Assembly: GCF_009729095.1 (NCBI RefSeq)
Contig: NZ_VTGX01000005.1
Location: forward strand, 1-64,000
Length of the DNA: 64,000 bases
Reading direction: 5' to 3'
From: Mycolicibacterium sp. CBMA 247
GTDB taxonomy: Bacteria; Actinomycetota; Actinomycetes; Mycobacteriales; Mycobacteriaceae
Shown: piece by piece, positions 36,849 to 43,957 of the stretch
Layout: each line of letters begins with the position of its first letter
Numbering within the stretch: position 1 is the stretch's first letter
Program-made: the position numbers and the translations under genes
The notes under the pieces: generated by a model
What the model was told of the DNA's origin: nothing
Seen by the model: only the letters and a program-made list of their open reading frames with translations
Databases searched by the model: none

Positions 36849-37365
36849 GTGGGCATCGACAACGTCAAGGAGGCGTTGCCGGACTACGCCAAGGATCTCA
36901 AGCTCAACTTCGGCAGCATCGTGAAGTCGACTGAGCTCACCGAGCAGCAGCTGTGGGGCTCCCTGGTGGCCACCGCGGCTGCTGCGCGAGATCTCCGAGG
37001 ACGCCCTCGATGTGCTGAGCGCGGAGGCCTACAACGCCGCCCTCGGCGCTGCCTCGATCATGGGGATGGACAACGTCTTCTACCGCACGAAGGGTCAGCT
37101 CGACGGCCGCTACGACGATCTGCGGGCCGGGCTGCGGATGAACATCATCGCGAACCCGGGTGTGCCCAAGGCGGACTTCGAGTTGTGATCGCTGGTGGTG
37201 TCCGCCATCAACGGCTGCTCGCACTGCCTGTCGGCGCACGAGACCGTGCTGCGCGACGCCGAGGTGTCCCGCACGACGATCTTCGAAGCCATCCGGTTGG
37301 CCTCGATCGTCTCCGGGGTGGCCCAGGCGCTGCTCACCGCGGACGCGCCGCTCGCCGGAGTCTGA
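36849..37365 (+). pseudogene. ahpD: ahpD pseudogene (frameshift and nonsense codon)
   Basis: AhpD is the CxxC peroxidase-linked partner of AhpC. The frame from GTG 36849 reads normally (MGIDNVKEALPDYAKDLKLN) up to LWGSLVATAAA near 36980. A small deletion then shifts the frame; the sequence continues in another frame as LREISEDALDVLSAEAYNAA and MNIIANPGVPKADFEL, where the expected Trp codon is TGA (37186-37188). The rest (SAINGCSHCLSAHE, with the catalytic CxxC) follows to 37365. Two independent lesions mean it is no longer a gene. Confidence 0.88.
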
Positions 37366-37394
37366 TGCGGAAGCCTTCAGAAAGAGGCTTGCAC

Positions 37395-37440
37395 GCATAA
37401 CCAAACAGATAAACTCGCCTCTCGCGATCCGAGAGGCGAG
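37395..37440 (+). promoter_or_regulatory. Promoter-like motif and hairpin before the MFS remnant
   Basis: GCATAACCA (37395-37403) and TAAACTC (37410-37416) are followed by an 11-bp perfect stem (37414-37424 with 37430-37440). The same two words in the same order occur before the P450 gene (38668-38691). Here the hairpin runs into T-rich DNA and then directly into the 3' end of a transporter gene. It appears to be the surviving promoter and leader of the deleted transporter. Confidence 0.6.
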
Positions 37441-37454
37441 CTTTCTGTTGCCGT

Positions 37455-37628
37455 CACCTCACCTGGCTCACCGCGGCAACCGGCAACAATCTGGCGCCGG
37501 CGCTGTATCTCGTTGTCGCAGGTGTCGTCTCGGTGGTCACCGTGCTGACCTTCCGGGAGAGTGCGGGGCGGCAACTGCAGGGTGTGGACAACCCCTCCGA
37601 TCAGCAACGTGTCACGATGGCATCGTGA
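37455..37628 (+). pseudogene. 3' remnant of an MFS transporter gene
   Basis: In one frame this stretch reads HLTWLTAATGNNLAPALYL and then VVAGVVSVVTVLTFRESAGR, the last membrane helix and tail of a metabolite:H+ symporter-type MFS protein, ending at TGA 37626-37628. There is no start and no room for the rest of the gene. The stop overlaps the GTG start of the LacI-type regulator (37625), so the transporter and regulator were once a coupled pair. Confidence 0.78.
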
Positions 37629-38617
37629 GCGCCACCAAGCCGACCGCCCGCCCGACGAAAGCAGACGTTGCCAAACTGGCCAACGTCTCCACGGCGACGG
37701 TCAGCTATGTCCTCAACAATGTTCAAGGCCAACGCATCTCGGAGCGGACCCAGGCCGCGGTGCGCAAGGCCGCGGCCGACCTCGGCTACCGGCCCAACCT
37801 CGCGGCCCGCAACCTCGCGGTCGGTGGCAGCGGTGTGGTGCTCTACACCGTCGGGCGGCTTTCGCTCGGCAACCTGCCCATCGAGGTGGGCAGTCGGCTC
37901 ACCACGGCTCTGGCGCGGCACGGCGTCGTACTGTCCCTGCAATTCGAAACCGAGGACGACCGCAATGTCGTCGACGCGATCGCCGATCTCAACCCGATGG
38001 CGATCACCAGCACTTTTGCACTGACCGGAAATGCCCTGGCGGCGGCTGACGCGGCCGGCATCCCGCAGATTCACCTTGGCAGCTCGCAGCTGCACGCCAT
38101 CGGTTCGCTCGACGCCAGCATCGGCGAGATGCGGGTGGACCATCTCGCGCGACGTGGCCATACCGGGCTGGCCTTCGCCTACACCACCGAAGAAGAACTC
38201 CGTCCGCTCGGCGACTACTGGTTCGTCGGGCTCCGGGCCGCCGCCGAACGGCGTGGACTGCCCGAGATCGCGGTGGCCAGTTTCGCGGCCGACGGATCAA
38301 ACGCCGCCGAGATCGTCGGACGCTGGGCTGCCGACGGGGTGACGGCGATCTGCGCGCAGAGCGACGAGACGGCTTTTGTGGTGCTGCACGGGCTGCGACA
38401 GGCCGGGTTGCGGTGCCCGCGGGACATGGCGGTGATGGGCGTCAACGCGATCGACCTGGGTGCGGTCAGCGCCCCGCCGTTGACCTCGGTGGCCTTTGAT
38501 GCCAAGGCGATCGTCGATGTCGCGGTGGCCGCGATGATGTCGGAGCTGGGGTACCCCGCCGAGGCCGAACCGGGCAGCGCGGACGTTGCCACGCTGGTCC
38601 AACGCGACTCCACTTGA
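37625..38617 (+). CDS. LacI-family transcriptional regulator
   Basis: A 330-aa regulator. The N-terminal helix-turn-helix (KADVAKLANVSTATVSYVLN) and hinge helix (YRPNLAARNLA) are standard LacI, followed by a periplasmic-binding-protein-like ligand domain with VMGVNAIDLGAVSAPPLTSV near the end. The ligand is unknown. GTG 37625 overlaps the stop of the MFS remnant. The P450 gene follows after 103 bp, and repeated promoter words (GCATAACCA, TAAACTC) suggest this protein could control it; that is inference. Confidence 0.9.
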   Translation: MSATKPTARPTKADVAKLANVSTATVSYVLNNVQGQRISERTQAAVRKAAADLGYRPNLAARNLAVGGSGVVLYTVGRLSLGNLPIEVGSRLTTALARHGVVLSLQFETEDDRNVVDAIADLNPMAITSTFALTGNALAAADAAGIPQIHLGSSQLHAIGSLDASIGEMRVDHLARRGHTGLAFAYTTEEELRPLGDYWFVGLRAAAERRGLPEIAVASFAADGSNAAEIVGRWAADGVTAICAQSDETAFVVLHGLRQAGLRCPRDMAVMGVNAIDLGAVSAPPLTSVAFDAKAIVDVAVAAMMSELGYPAEAEPGSADVATLVQRDST

Positions 38618-38667
38618 CACCTCCGTCCGACCGATTCTCAGGTGCCGGATCGTCAACTCACTTACGC

Positions 38668-38720
38668 GCATAACCATCCGTGTGTAAACTCCGCTCTCGG
38701 ACGAAGAGAGGTGGATTTCC
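38668..38720 (+). promoter_or_regulatory. Promoter/operator region of the P450 gene
   Basis: GCATAACCA (38668-38676) and TAAACTC (38685-38691) repeat the arrangement seen at 37395-37416, with the spacer longer by two bases. CTCTC and GAGAG then flank GGACGAA, and AGAGAGG serves as ribosome-binding site before GTG 38721. A weaker copy, ATAACCAAA, occurs at 40012-40020 before the SDR gene. The recurring motif is a candidate operator for the LacI-type protein. Confidence 0.55.
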
Positions 38721-39923
38721 GTGACAGCCAGCGCTACCCAGAAGGTGTATTTCGATCCTTACGACGTCGAGATCAACGCCAACCCGTATCCGACGTTCGC
38801 CCGGCTCCGCGAGGAATCGCCGCTGTACTACAACGAGCAGCACGACTTCTACGCGTTGAGTCGTTTCGCCGATGTCAACAAGGGCCTCGTCGACCACGAG
38901 ACCTTCAGCTCGGCCCGAGGCGCGATCATCGAACTGATCAAGGCCAACATCGATATTCCTTCGGGCGCCCTGATTTTCGAGGATCCGCCGATCCACACAG
39001 TGCATCGCAAGCTGCTGGCCCGGATGTTCACTCCGCGCAAGATCAACGCGCTGGAGCCCAAGATCCGGGAATTCTGCGCGCAGTCGCTGGACCCGCTGGT
39101 GGGCGCAGGCCAGATCGACTTCATCAAGGATTTCGGTGCGATCATGCCGATGCGGGTGATCAGCGCGCTGCTGGGCATCCCCGAGGACGACCAGGAGATG
39201 ATCCGCGACCACGGCAACGATCAGTTGCGCACCGAGGCCGGCAAGCCGATGAAGGCGGCCCAAGACGGCCTGGTCGACGGCACGATCTTCGAAACCTACA
39301 TCGACTGGCGCAAGGACAATCCGTCCGACGACATCATGACCGACCTGCTCAACGTCGAGTTCACCGACGAGCACGGTGTCAACCGCAACCTCACCCGCGA
39401 AGAACTGCTGATCTACATCAACGTGGTGGCAGGTGCGGGTAACGAGACCACTACGCGGTTGATCGGTTGGGCGGCAAAGGTGCTCGCCGAGCATCCGGAT
39501 CAGCGGCGCCAACTGGCCGAGAACCCCGCGCTCATCCCGCAGGCGATCGAGGAGTTGCTCCGATTCGAGCCGCCCGCCCCGCACGTGGCCCGGTACGTCA
39601 CCCGCGACGTCGAGTTCTACGGCCAGAAGGTCTCCGAGGGCAGCGTGATGATGATGCTGATCGGTGCGGCCGTCCGCGACAGCCGCCAGTTCCCGCCCGA
39701 CGGTGAGGTTTTCGACATCCACCGCGAGCAGCGCCAGCACCTGGCGTTCAGCGTCGGTACCCACTACTGCCTGGGCTCGGCGCTGGCGCGGCTGGAGGGC
39801 CGAATTGCGTTGGAGGAGATGCTCAAGCGATTCCCTGAGTGGGATGTCGACCTCGACAACGCCGAACTGTCGCCGACTTCGACTGTCCGCGGCTGGGATT
39901 CGATGCCGGCGTTCATCCGGTGA
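38721..39923 (+). CDS. Cytochrome P450
   Basis: A soluble 400-aa bacterial P450 monooxygenase. The haem-thiolate signature FSVGTHYCLGSALARLEG places the ligand at Cys350, the I-helix oxygen-activation motif is AGAGNETTTRLIGW, and the ExxR pair is in EELLRFEPP. The CYP family number and substrate cannot be told by eye. No dedicated ferredoxin is adjacent; the nearest [2Fe-2S] ferredoxin is at 48042. The GTG start follows AGAGAGG. The TGA overlaps the start of a short truncated frame (39920). Confidence 0.93.
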   Translation: MTASATQKVYFDPYDVEINANPYPTFARLREESPLYYNEQHDFYALSRFADVNKGLVDHETFSSARGAIIELIKANIDIPSGALIFEDPPIHTVHRKLLARMFTPRKINALEPKIREFCAQSLDPLVGAGQIDFIKDFGAIMPMRVISALLGIPEDDQEMIRDHGNDQLRTEAGKPMKAAQDGLVDGTIFETYIDWRKDNPSDDIMTDLLNVEFTDEHGVNRNLTREELLIYINVVAGAGNETTTRLIGWAAKVLAEHPDQRRQLAENPALIPQAIEELLRFEPPAPHVARYVTRDVEFYGQKVSEGSVMMMLIGAAVRDSRQFPPDGEVFDIHREQRQHLAFSVGTHYCLGSALARLEGRIALEEMLKRFPEWDVDLDNAELSPTSTVRGWDSMPAFIR

Positions 39924-40006
39924 CGGCCGCGCTGACCGTCCCCAAGGACTGGGCCCAGGTCGCGCCCGAGTGGTTGACGGCAGCGCTGGCCGATCTCATC
40001 GGTTAG
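39920..40006 (+). pseudogene. 5' remnant of a phosphotransferase-like gene
   Basis: The GTG overlaps the P450 stop (GTGA) and opens a 28-codon frame reading VTAALTVPKDWAQVAPEWLT, ending shortly at TAG. This resembles the first residues of aminoglycoside-phosphotransferase-family proteins that often follow catabolic genes in mycobacteria. Nothing downstream continues it. The coupling to the P450 stop suggests a former operon partner lost by deletion; a genuine short peptide cannot be excluded. Confidence 0.5.
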
Positions 40007-40060
40007 TCGGTATAACCAAAATCACCCCCGGCGGGGCGCGGAGCACTTAACCTGTCCGGC

Positions 40061-40798
40061 ATGACAGGTGTGGTGGTGACAGGTGCAGCGTCGGGGATCG
40101 GCCGGGCCAGCGCGGAGGCGCTGATTGGAGACGGTCGGCGGGTTGCGCTGTGGGACATAGCGCCCGAGGTCCGCGATGTGGCCGACGGATTGGGTATGCC
40201 CTCGGCGGTGATCGACGTGTGCGACACCGGTGCACTGTCGGCGGCCGTCGAGGAGGCGGCCAGGGCGCTGGACGGCATCGACGGCCTGGTGCACGCCGCG
40301 GGCCGGGTGCTCCCCGAACCGGTGGGCGCCTACACCGAGGAGTCCTGGGACGCCGTACTCGACGTGAACCTGCGTGCGCAGGCACTGTTGGTGCAGTTGC
40401 TGCTGCCGTATCTGGAGAAATCCGCGAATGACGGTGGATCGCCCGCTGTGGTTGGCATTTCCAGCATCGAAGGTCTGGCCGCGAACCCGTTCATCCCGGC
40501 GTACTGTGCCTCCAAGGCCGGTCTGCTCGGCATGACCCGGTCGATGGCCGCGCAGTTGGGCCCGTTGGGAATTCGTGTCAACGCTGTGTGTCCCGGCTTC
40601 ATCCACACCCCGATGCTGCAGATCGCGCTGGATGTCGAGGAGATCCGCGCCGGCTTCGAACAGGCCGCGCCGCTGGGCCGGCTCGGGCAGCCCGACGAGA
40701 TCGGGGCCGCAGTGGCGTTCCTGATGTCACCGAAGGCGTCGTTCATCACCGGCACACAGCTCGTCGTGGACGGAGGAGTGACCAGCCGTCACGCGTGA
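40061..40798 (+). CDS. Short-chain dehydrogenase/reductase
   Basis: A 245-aa SDR. The cofactor motif TGAASGIG is at residues 7-14, with DxAPE after strand 2 suggesting NAD preference. The catalytic Ser is in GISSIEG and the Tyr/Lys pair in YCASKAG. The C-terminal TGTQLVVDGGVTS is typical. The substrate is an alcohol/ketone not identifiable from sequence. It may belong with the P450; an ATAACCAAA motif precedes it. A hairpin element follows its stop. Confidence 0.9.
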   Translation: MTGVVVTGAASGIGRASAEALIGDGRRVALWDIAPEVRDVADGLGMPSAVIDVCDTGALSAAVEEAARALDGIDGLVHAAGRVLPEPVGAYTEESWDAVLDVNLRAQALLVQLLLPYLEKSANDGGSPAVVGISSIEGLAANPFIPAYCASKAGLLGMTRSMAAQLGPLGIRVNAVCPGFIHTPMLQIALDVEEIRAGFEQAAPLGRLGQPDEIGAAVAFLMSPKASFITGTQLVVDGGVTSRHA

Positions 40799-40876
40799 AC
40801 GAGGGCAAGCCTCACGACCAGGGGGTTCGCCGGGCGGGGGCCTGTCCGGCGCAATAGTCGATTCGGGACGCTGTAG

Positions 40877-40934
40877 CGAACGTGCAGCTCCCTGTCGTGA
40901 AATCGCGGATTTGCCGCGAAAGGCTGCACGTTCG
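40877..40934. repeat. Intergenic double-hairpin element between convergent genes
   Basis: The outer arms CGAACGTGCAGC (40877-40888) and GCTGCACGTTCG (40923-40934) are a perfect 12-bp inverted repeat. Inside lies a 6-bp hairpin, TCGCGG/CCGCGA (40903-40908 with 40914-40919). CCCTGT (40890-40895) can alternatively pair with ACAGGG (40937-40942). The interior 10-mer GAAATCGCGG (40899-40908) occurs inverted inside the element at 46901. It lies between convergent genes, so termination is one possible role. Confidence 0.8.
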
Positions 40935-41017
40935 TCACAGGGCCGTGAACCGGGTAGGTGCCCCGGTTTTCTGACTCAGGACGCTAGCGGGGTCACCCGC
41001 GAGGCCGTGGTTCGGTG

Positions 41018-41320
41018 CTAGTCGCTGGCCGGAAGGGGCTTGGCTTCCTTGAGGCTGAGGGCGGTGGTCCCGACCGACAGTGTGCCGGCCCCGGCCTTGG
41101 TGACCAGCACTTCGGCGCCGCCCTCGTCGACATAGCGCTTGCCCATCAGGTTGCCGTCGGAGAAGGCCGGGTCCAGCGTTGCGCCCGAGTCTTTTTCACC
41201 GTCAAGTGCGACCATGGCGACGCCACCGGCGCGCAGATCGTCGAGGCTGTCGGCGCTGCGCACCACGATGACCTGGGTGTCGCACACCTGGCTCTGCAGG
41301 CGGGTGCCGTTCTTGATCAT
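41018..41320 (-). CDS. Small conserved protein of unknown function
   Basis: A 100-aa protein starting MIKNGTRLQSQVCDTQVIVV. It has one cysteine in VCDTQVIVVRS, and a central LRAGGVAMVALDGE. No family name was recognised with confidence; the pattern suggests a small beta-rich domain. It lies nine bases downstream of the acyl-CoA ligase gene and is probably the last gene of the SDR-ligase operon, so a role with that ligase is the best guess. Confidence 0.7.
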   Translation of the reverse strand: MIKNGTRLQSQVCDTQVIVVRSADSLDDLRAGGVAMVALDGEKDSGATLDPAFSDGNLMGKRYVDEGGAEVLVTKAGAGTLSVGTTALSLKEAKPLPASD

Positions 41321-41329
41321 GCGGACTCC

Positions 41330-42844
41330 TTACGGGATGGGCCCTGAGATGGGGGCGAGTTCGTCGATGAGTTGGCGGCGCAGGACCTTGCCGGTCGGGT
41401 TGGTAGGCAGTTCGTCGCGAAACACCACCCGGTCGGGGGTGCGTGAGCCGCGCAGTTGCTTGCGCACATGATCGCGCAAAGCGTCCGGGTCGGGTGAGGT
41501 GCCCTCGACGGGTACCACGACGGCCACGATGATCTGTCCCCACTGGGGGTCCTCGGGGCCGACGACGGCGACGTCGCGGACCTCGGGATGCTCGACGAGC
41601 ACGTCCTCGATCTCGGCCGGGGCGATGTTCTCCCCACCCCGGATGATGGTGTCGTCGGAACGTCCGCCGATGAACAGGTAGCCGCCCTCGTCGAGCATGG
41701 CGACATCCTTGGTGGGGAACCAGCCCTCGGCGTCGAGGACCGATCCGATGTCGGTGTAGCGGCCTGACACCTGCTCACCGCGGACGAACAGTTCCCCGGT
41801 CTCGCCGGCGCCCAGCACGGTGCCGTCCTCGGCACGGATCTGCACCTCGATACCGGGGACCACCTGGCCCACCGAGCCGAGCCTCCGGGCGGTCGCAGCG
41901 TCCTCGGCGGCAAGGGCGTCGCGGTGATCGTCGGGGCCCAGAACCGCTATGGTGGAACTGGTTTCGGTCAGTCCGTAGGCGTTGACGAAGCCGACATTGG
42001 GCAGCAGCTGCAGCGCCTTGCGGACCAGGGGCAGTGCCACCTTGGAACCGCCGTAGGCGAGGTTGCGCAAGGTGGGCAGCTCGACGCCGGCGGCCTCCAG
42101 CGCCGTGACGATCCGGTCCAGCATGGTCGGCACCACGGTCGCCGACGTGACGCCCTCGGTGCGGACCAGCTCGACCCACTTGCCGGCGTCGAAATGCCGT
42201 AGGTACACCATCTTTCGGCCGGCGTACAGGTTGGACATGGCGGCGCTGACCCCGGCGATGTGATACGGCGGCACGCAGATCAGGGCCGCATCTTCCTCTG
42301 CGGCCGAGGCGAATTCGACCGTTCCGGTGATGTAGCTGGTGAGGTTGTTGTGGGTGAGCTCGACGGCCTTGGGGCGTGAGGTGGTACCCGAGGTGAACAG
42401 CACCACCGCGACCGCGTCGGGATCGGCGAACACTGGGTCTGATTCGGGGCTGTGTTCGTCCCTGCGGGCCGCGGCCAGGAACTCCTCGGAGGTGATGACC
42501 TGCTTGCCCGCCCCCGCGACCACCTCGGCGTACTCGGCATCGGCAACCACCAGAGGCTCGGGCAGGCGGTCGATCAGTTCATGCAGGCCGTCCTTGCTGA
42601 GCCGGTAGTTCAGCGGGGTGAACGGCACGGCGGCGCGCGCCGAGGCGAACAGCAGCAGCGGCAGCAGTGCGCCACCGGTGCCCACATAGGCCACGTGGGC
42701 GGCGCCGAAGGCCGCGATGACACCTGCGCCGCCGTCGGCCAGGGCGCTGAGTTCCTCGGTGGTCAGGCGGAGATCGTCGGACACCACCGCAGTGCGGTCG
42801 GGCCCACCCGAGACCGCCATCTCCAGCAGTAGCGAGATGCTCAT
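41330..42844 (-). CDS. Acyl-CoA synthetase (AMP-forming)
   Basis: A class I adenylate-forming enzyme of 504 aa. The phosphate-binding loop is VLFTSGTTSRPKAVELTHNN, with YGLTETSS and the hinge/C-domain GGRSDDTIIRGGENIAPAEIE; the catalytic lysine is in PTGKVLRR. It activates a carboxylic acid as the CoA thioester. The start overlaps the upstream SDR stop by four bases. The acid cannot be named; it probably feeds the catabolic genes to its right. Confidence 0.92.
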   Translation of the reverse strand: MSISLLLEMAVSGGPDRTAVVSDDLRLTTEELSALADGGAGVIAAFGAAHVAYVGTGGALLPLLLFASARAAVPFTPLNYRLSKDGLHELIDRLPEPLVVADAEYAEVVAGAGKQVITSEEFLAAARRDEHSPESDPVFADPDAVAVVLFTSGTTSRPKAVELTHNNLTSYITGTVEFASAAEEDAALICVPPYHIAGVSAAMSNLYAGRKMVYLRHFDAGKWVELVRTEGVTSATVVPTMLDRIVTALEAAGVELPTLRNLAYGGSKVALPLVRKALQLLPNVGFVNAYGLTETSSTIAVLGPDDHRDALAAEDAATARRLGSVGQVVPGIEVQIRAEDGTVLGAGETGELFVRGEQVSGRYTDIGSVLDAEGWFPTKDVAMLDEGGYLFIGGRSDDTIIRGGENIAPAEIEDVLVEHPEVRDVAVVGPEDPQWGQIIVAVVVPVEGTSPDPDALRDHVRKQLRGSRTPDRVVFRDELPTNPTGKVLRRQLIDELAPISGPIP

Positions 42845-43689
42845 AGGCCTTGTCCCGGTGCGTCGATGAAGATGTCGATGATCGGATTATCCCCGCCGCC
42901 GTAGCGGGAGAGATCGGTGACGCCGGCAGCGGTGAGCACCTCGGAGTCGATGAAGGTCTGACCGTTCACCTCGGCGGCCGGGCGCGACAGGATCTCCACG
43001 GCCGCATCCGCCATGATCTCGGGGTTGCGGGACTGCGAAGCCATCTTGTCGCCGTCGGCCAGGTTGGTCACCGCTGCGGTGGCGATGTAGGTCTCGGGCC
43101 ACAGGCAGCTGAAACCGATTCCGGCGGCATTGTATTCAGCCGCCCAGCCCAGCGAGAGCAGGGTCATGCCGTACTTGGACAGGGTGTAGGACGGGTGTTC
43201 ACCCAGCCAGTAGGGGTTCATGTTCATCGGCGGGGCCAGCGTCAGCACCTGAGGGTTGGCCGACTTGCGCAGGTGTGGCAGGGCGGCCTTGGTGAGCAGG
43301 AAGGTGCCGCGGATGTTGATGTCCATCATCAGGTCGAACTTCTTGGCTGACAGCGCCTCGGTGGGTTCGGTGGAGATGGCGCTGGCGTTGTTGATCACGA
43401 TGTCGACGCCACCGAAGTGCTCGACCGCGGTCGCGACCGCGCGGGCCACGTCCTCTTCCTTGCGCACGTCACCCACCACTGCGACGCCCTTGCCGCCGGC
43501 GGCCTCGACCTCGGCGACGGCGGTGTGCACGGTGCCGGGAAGCTTGGGGTGCGGTTCTGCGGTCTTGGCCAGCAGCACCACATTCGCCCCACGGCGGGCG
43601 GCGCCGAGCGCGATCGCCAGCCCGATACCGCGGCTACCGCCGGACACGACCAGCGTGCGATCGGTGAATGACTCTTGCTGGCGGGACAT
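42841..43689 (-). CDS. SDR family oxidoreductase (HSDL2-like)
   Basis: A 282-aa short-chain dehydrogenase. GGSRGIGLAIA is the cofactor motif, NNASAIS the structural motif, and the active site is in PSYTLSKYGM. LAPPMNMNPYWLGEH is characteristic of the hydroxysteroid-dehydrogenase-like 2 subgroup. ATG 43689 was chosen because GAGGAGG lies just upstream; the same frame opens at 43734 without support. First gene of the leftward operon SDR, acyl-CoA ligase, small protein. Confidence 0.9.
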   Translation of the reverse strand: MSRQQESFTDRTLVVSGGSRGIGLAIALGAARRGANVVLLAKTAEPHPKLPGTVHTAVAEVEAAGGKGVAVVGDVRKEEDVARAVATAVEHFGGVDIVINNASAISTEPTEALSAKKFDLMMDINIRGTFLLTKAALPHLRKSANPQVLTLAPPMNMNPYWLGEHPSYTLSKYGMTLLSLGWAAEYNAAGIGFSCLWPETYIATAAVTNLADGDKMASQSRNPEIMADAAVEILSRPAAEVNGQTFIDSEVLTAAGVTDLSRYGGGDNPIIDIFIDAPGQGL

Positions 43690-43759
43690 GGTCCTCCTCG
43701 TCGAGCGCAGCGTCCGCTGTTGCGCCGTCATCAAACGGTTCGGTCAACCGTACTCAAAT

Positions 43760-43796
43760 GGTATTGACATTCTCATTTTTAGCAAGTGACGTAATC
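43760..43796. promoter_or_regulatory. Promoter/operator repeat, copy 1
   Basis: GGTATTGACATTCTC (43760-43774), then ATTTTTAGCAAGT, then a segment like ACGTAATC. The right half ATTCTC matches the palindrome GAGAATnnCATTCTC found in three other promoters of this cluster; the left half is degenerate. It lies 71 bp before the leftward SDR start. Copy 2 is at 43917 in the same orientation. Probable regulator binding site and/or promoter. Confidence 0.65.
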
Positions 43797-43916
43797 GTTG
43801 CGGGTGACGCCTGGAGAATCGGCGCCCACCAGACCTGTTTGTCTGCGGCGCAGGGAGGCCTCGGTGTGCAGGTCGGAGCGCTTCCGGCCTGTACAGCCCC
43901 CACATTTCCACCATGC

Positions 43917-43951
43917 GGTATTGGCATTCTCATTTTTAGCAAGTACGTTAT
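43917..43951 (+). promoter_or_regulatory. Promoter/operator repeat, copy 2
   Basis: GGTATTGGCATTCTC (43917-43931), then ATTTTTAGCAAGT, then ACGTTATC. It matches copy 1 with one substitution in the first 28 bases. It ends seven bases before the mutase ATG (43958), and no Shine-Dalgarno sequence lies between, so a leaderless transcript is likely. A repressor on this site would block the start of the mutase operon. Confidence 0.68.
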
Positions 43952-43957
43952 CCACTG

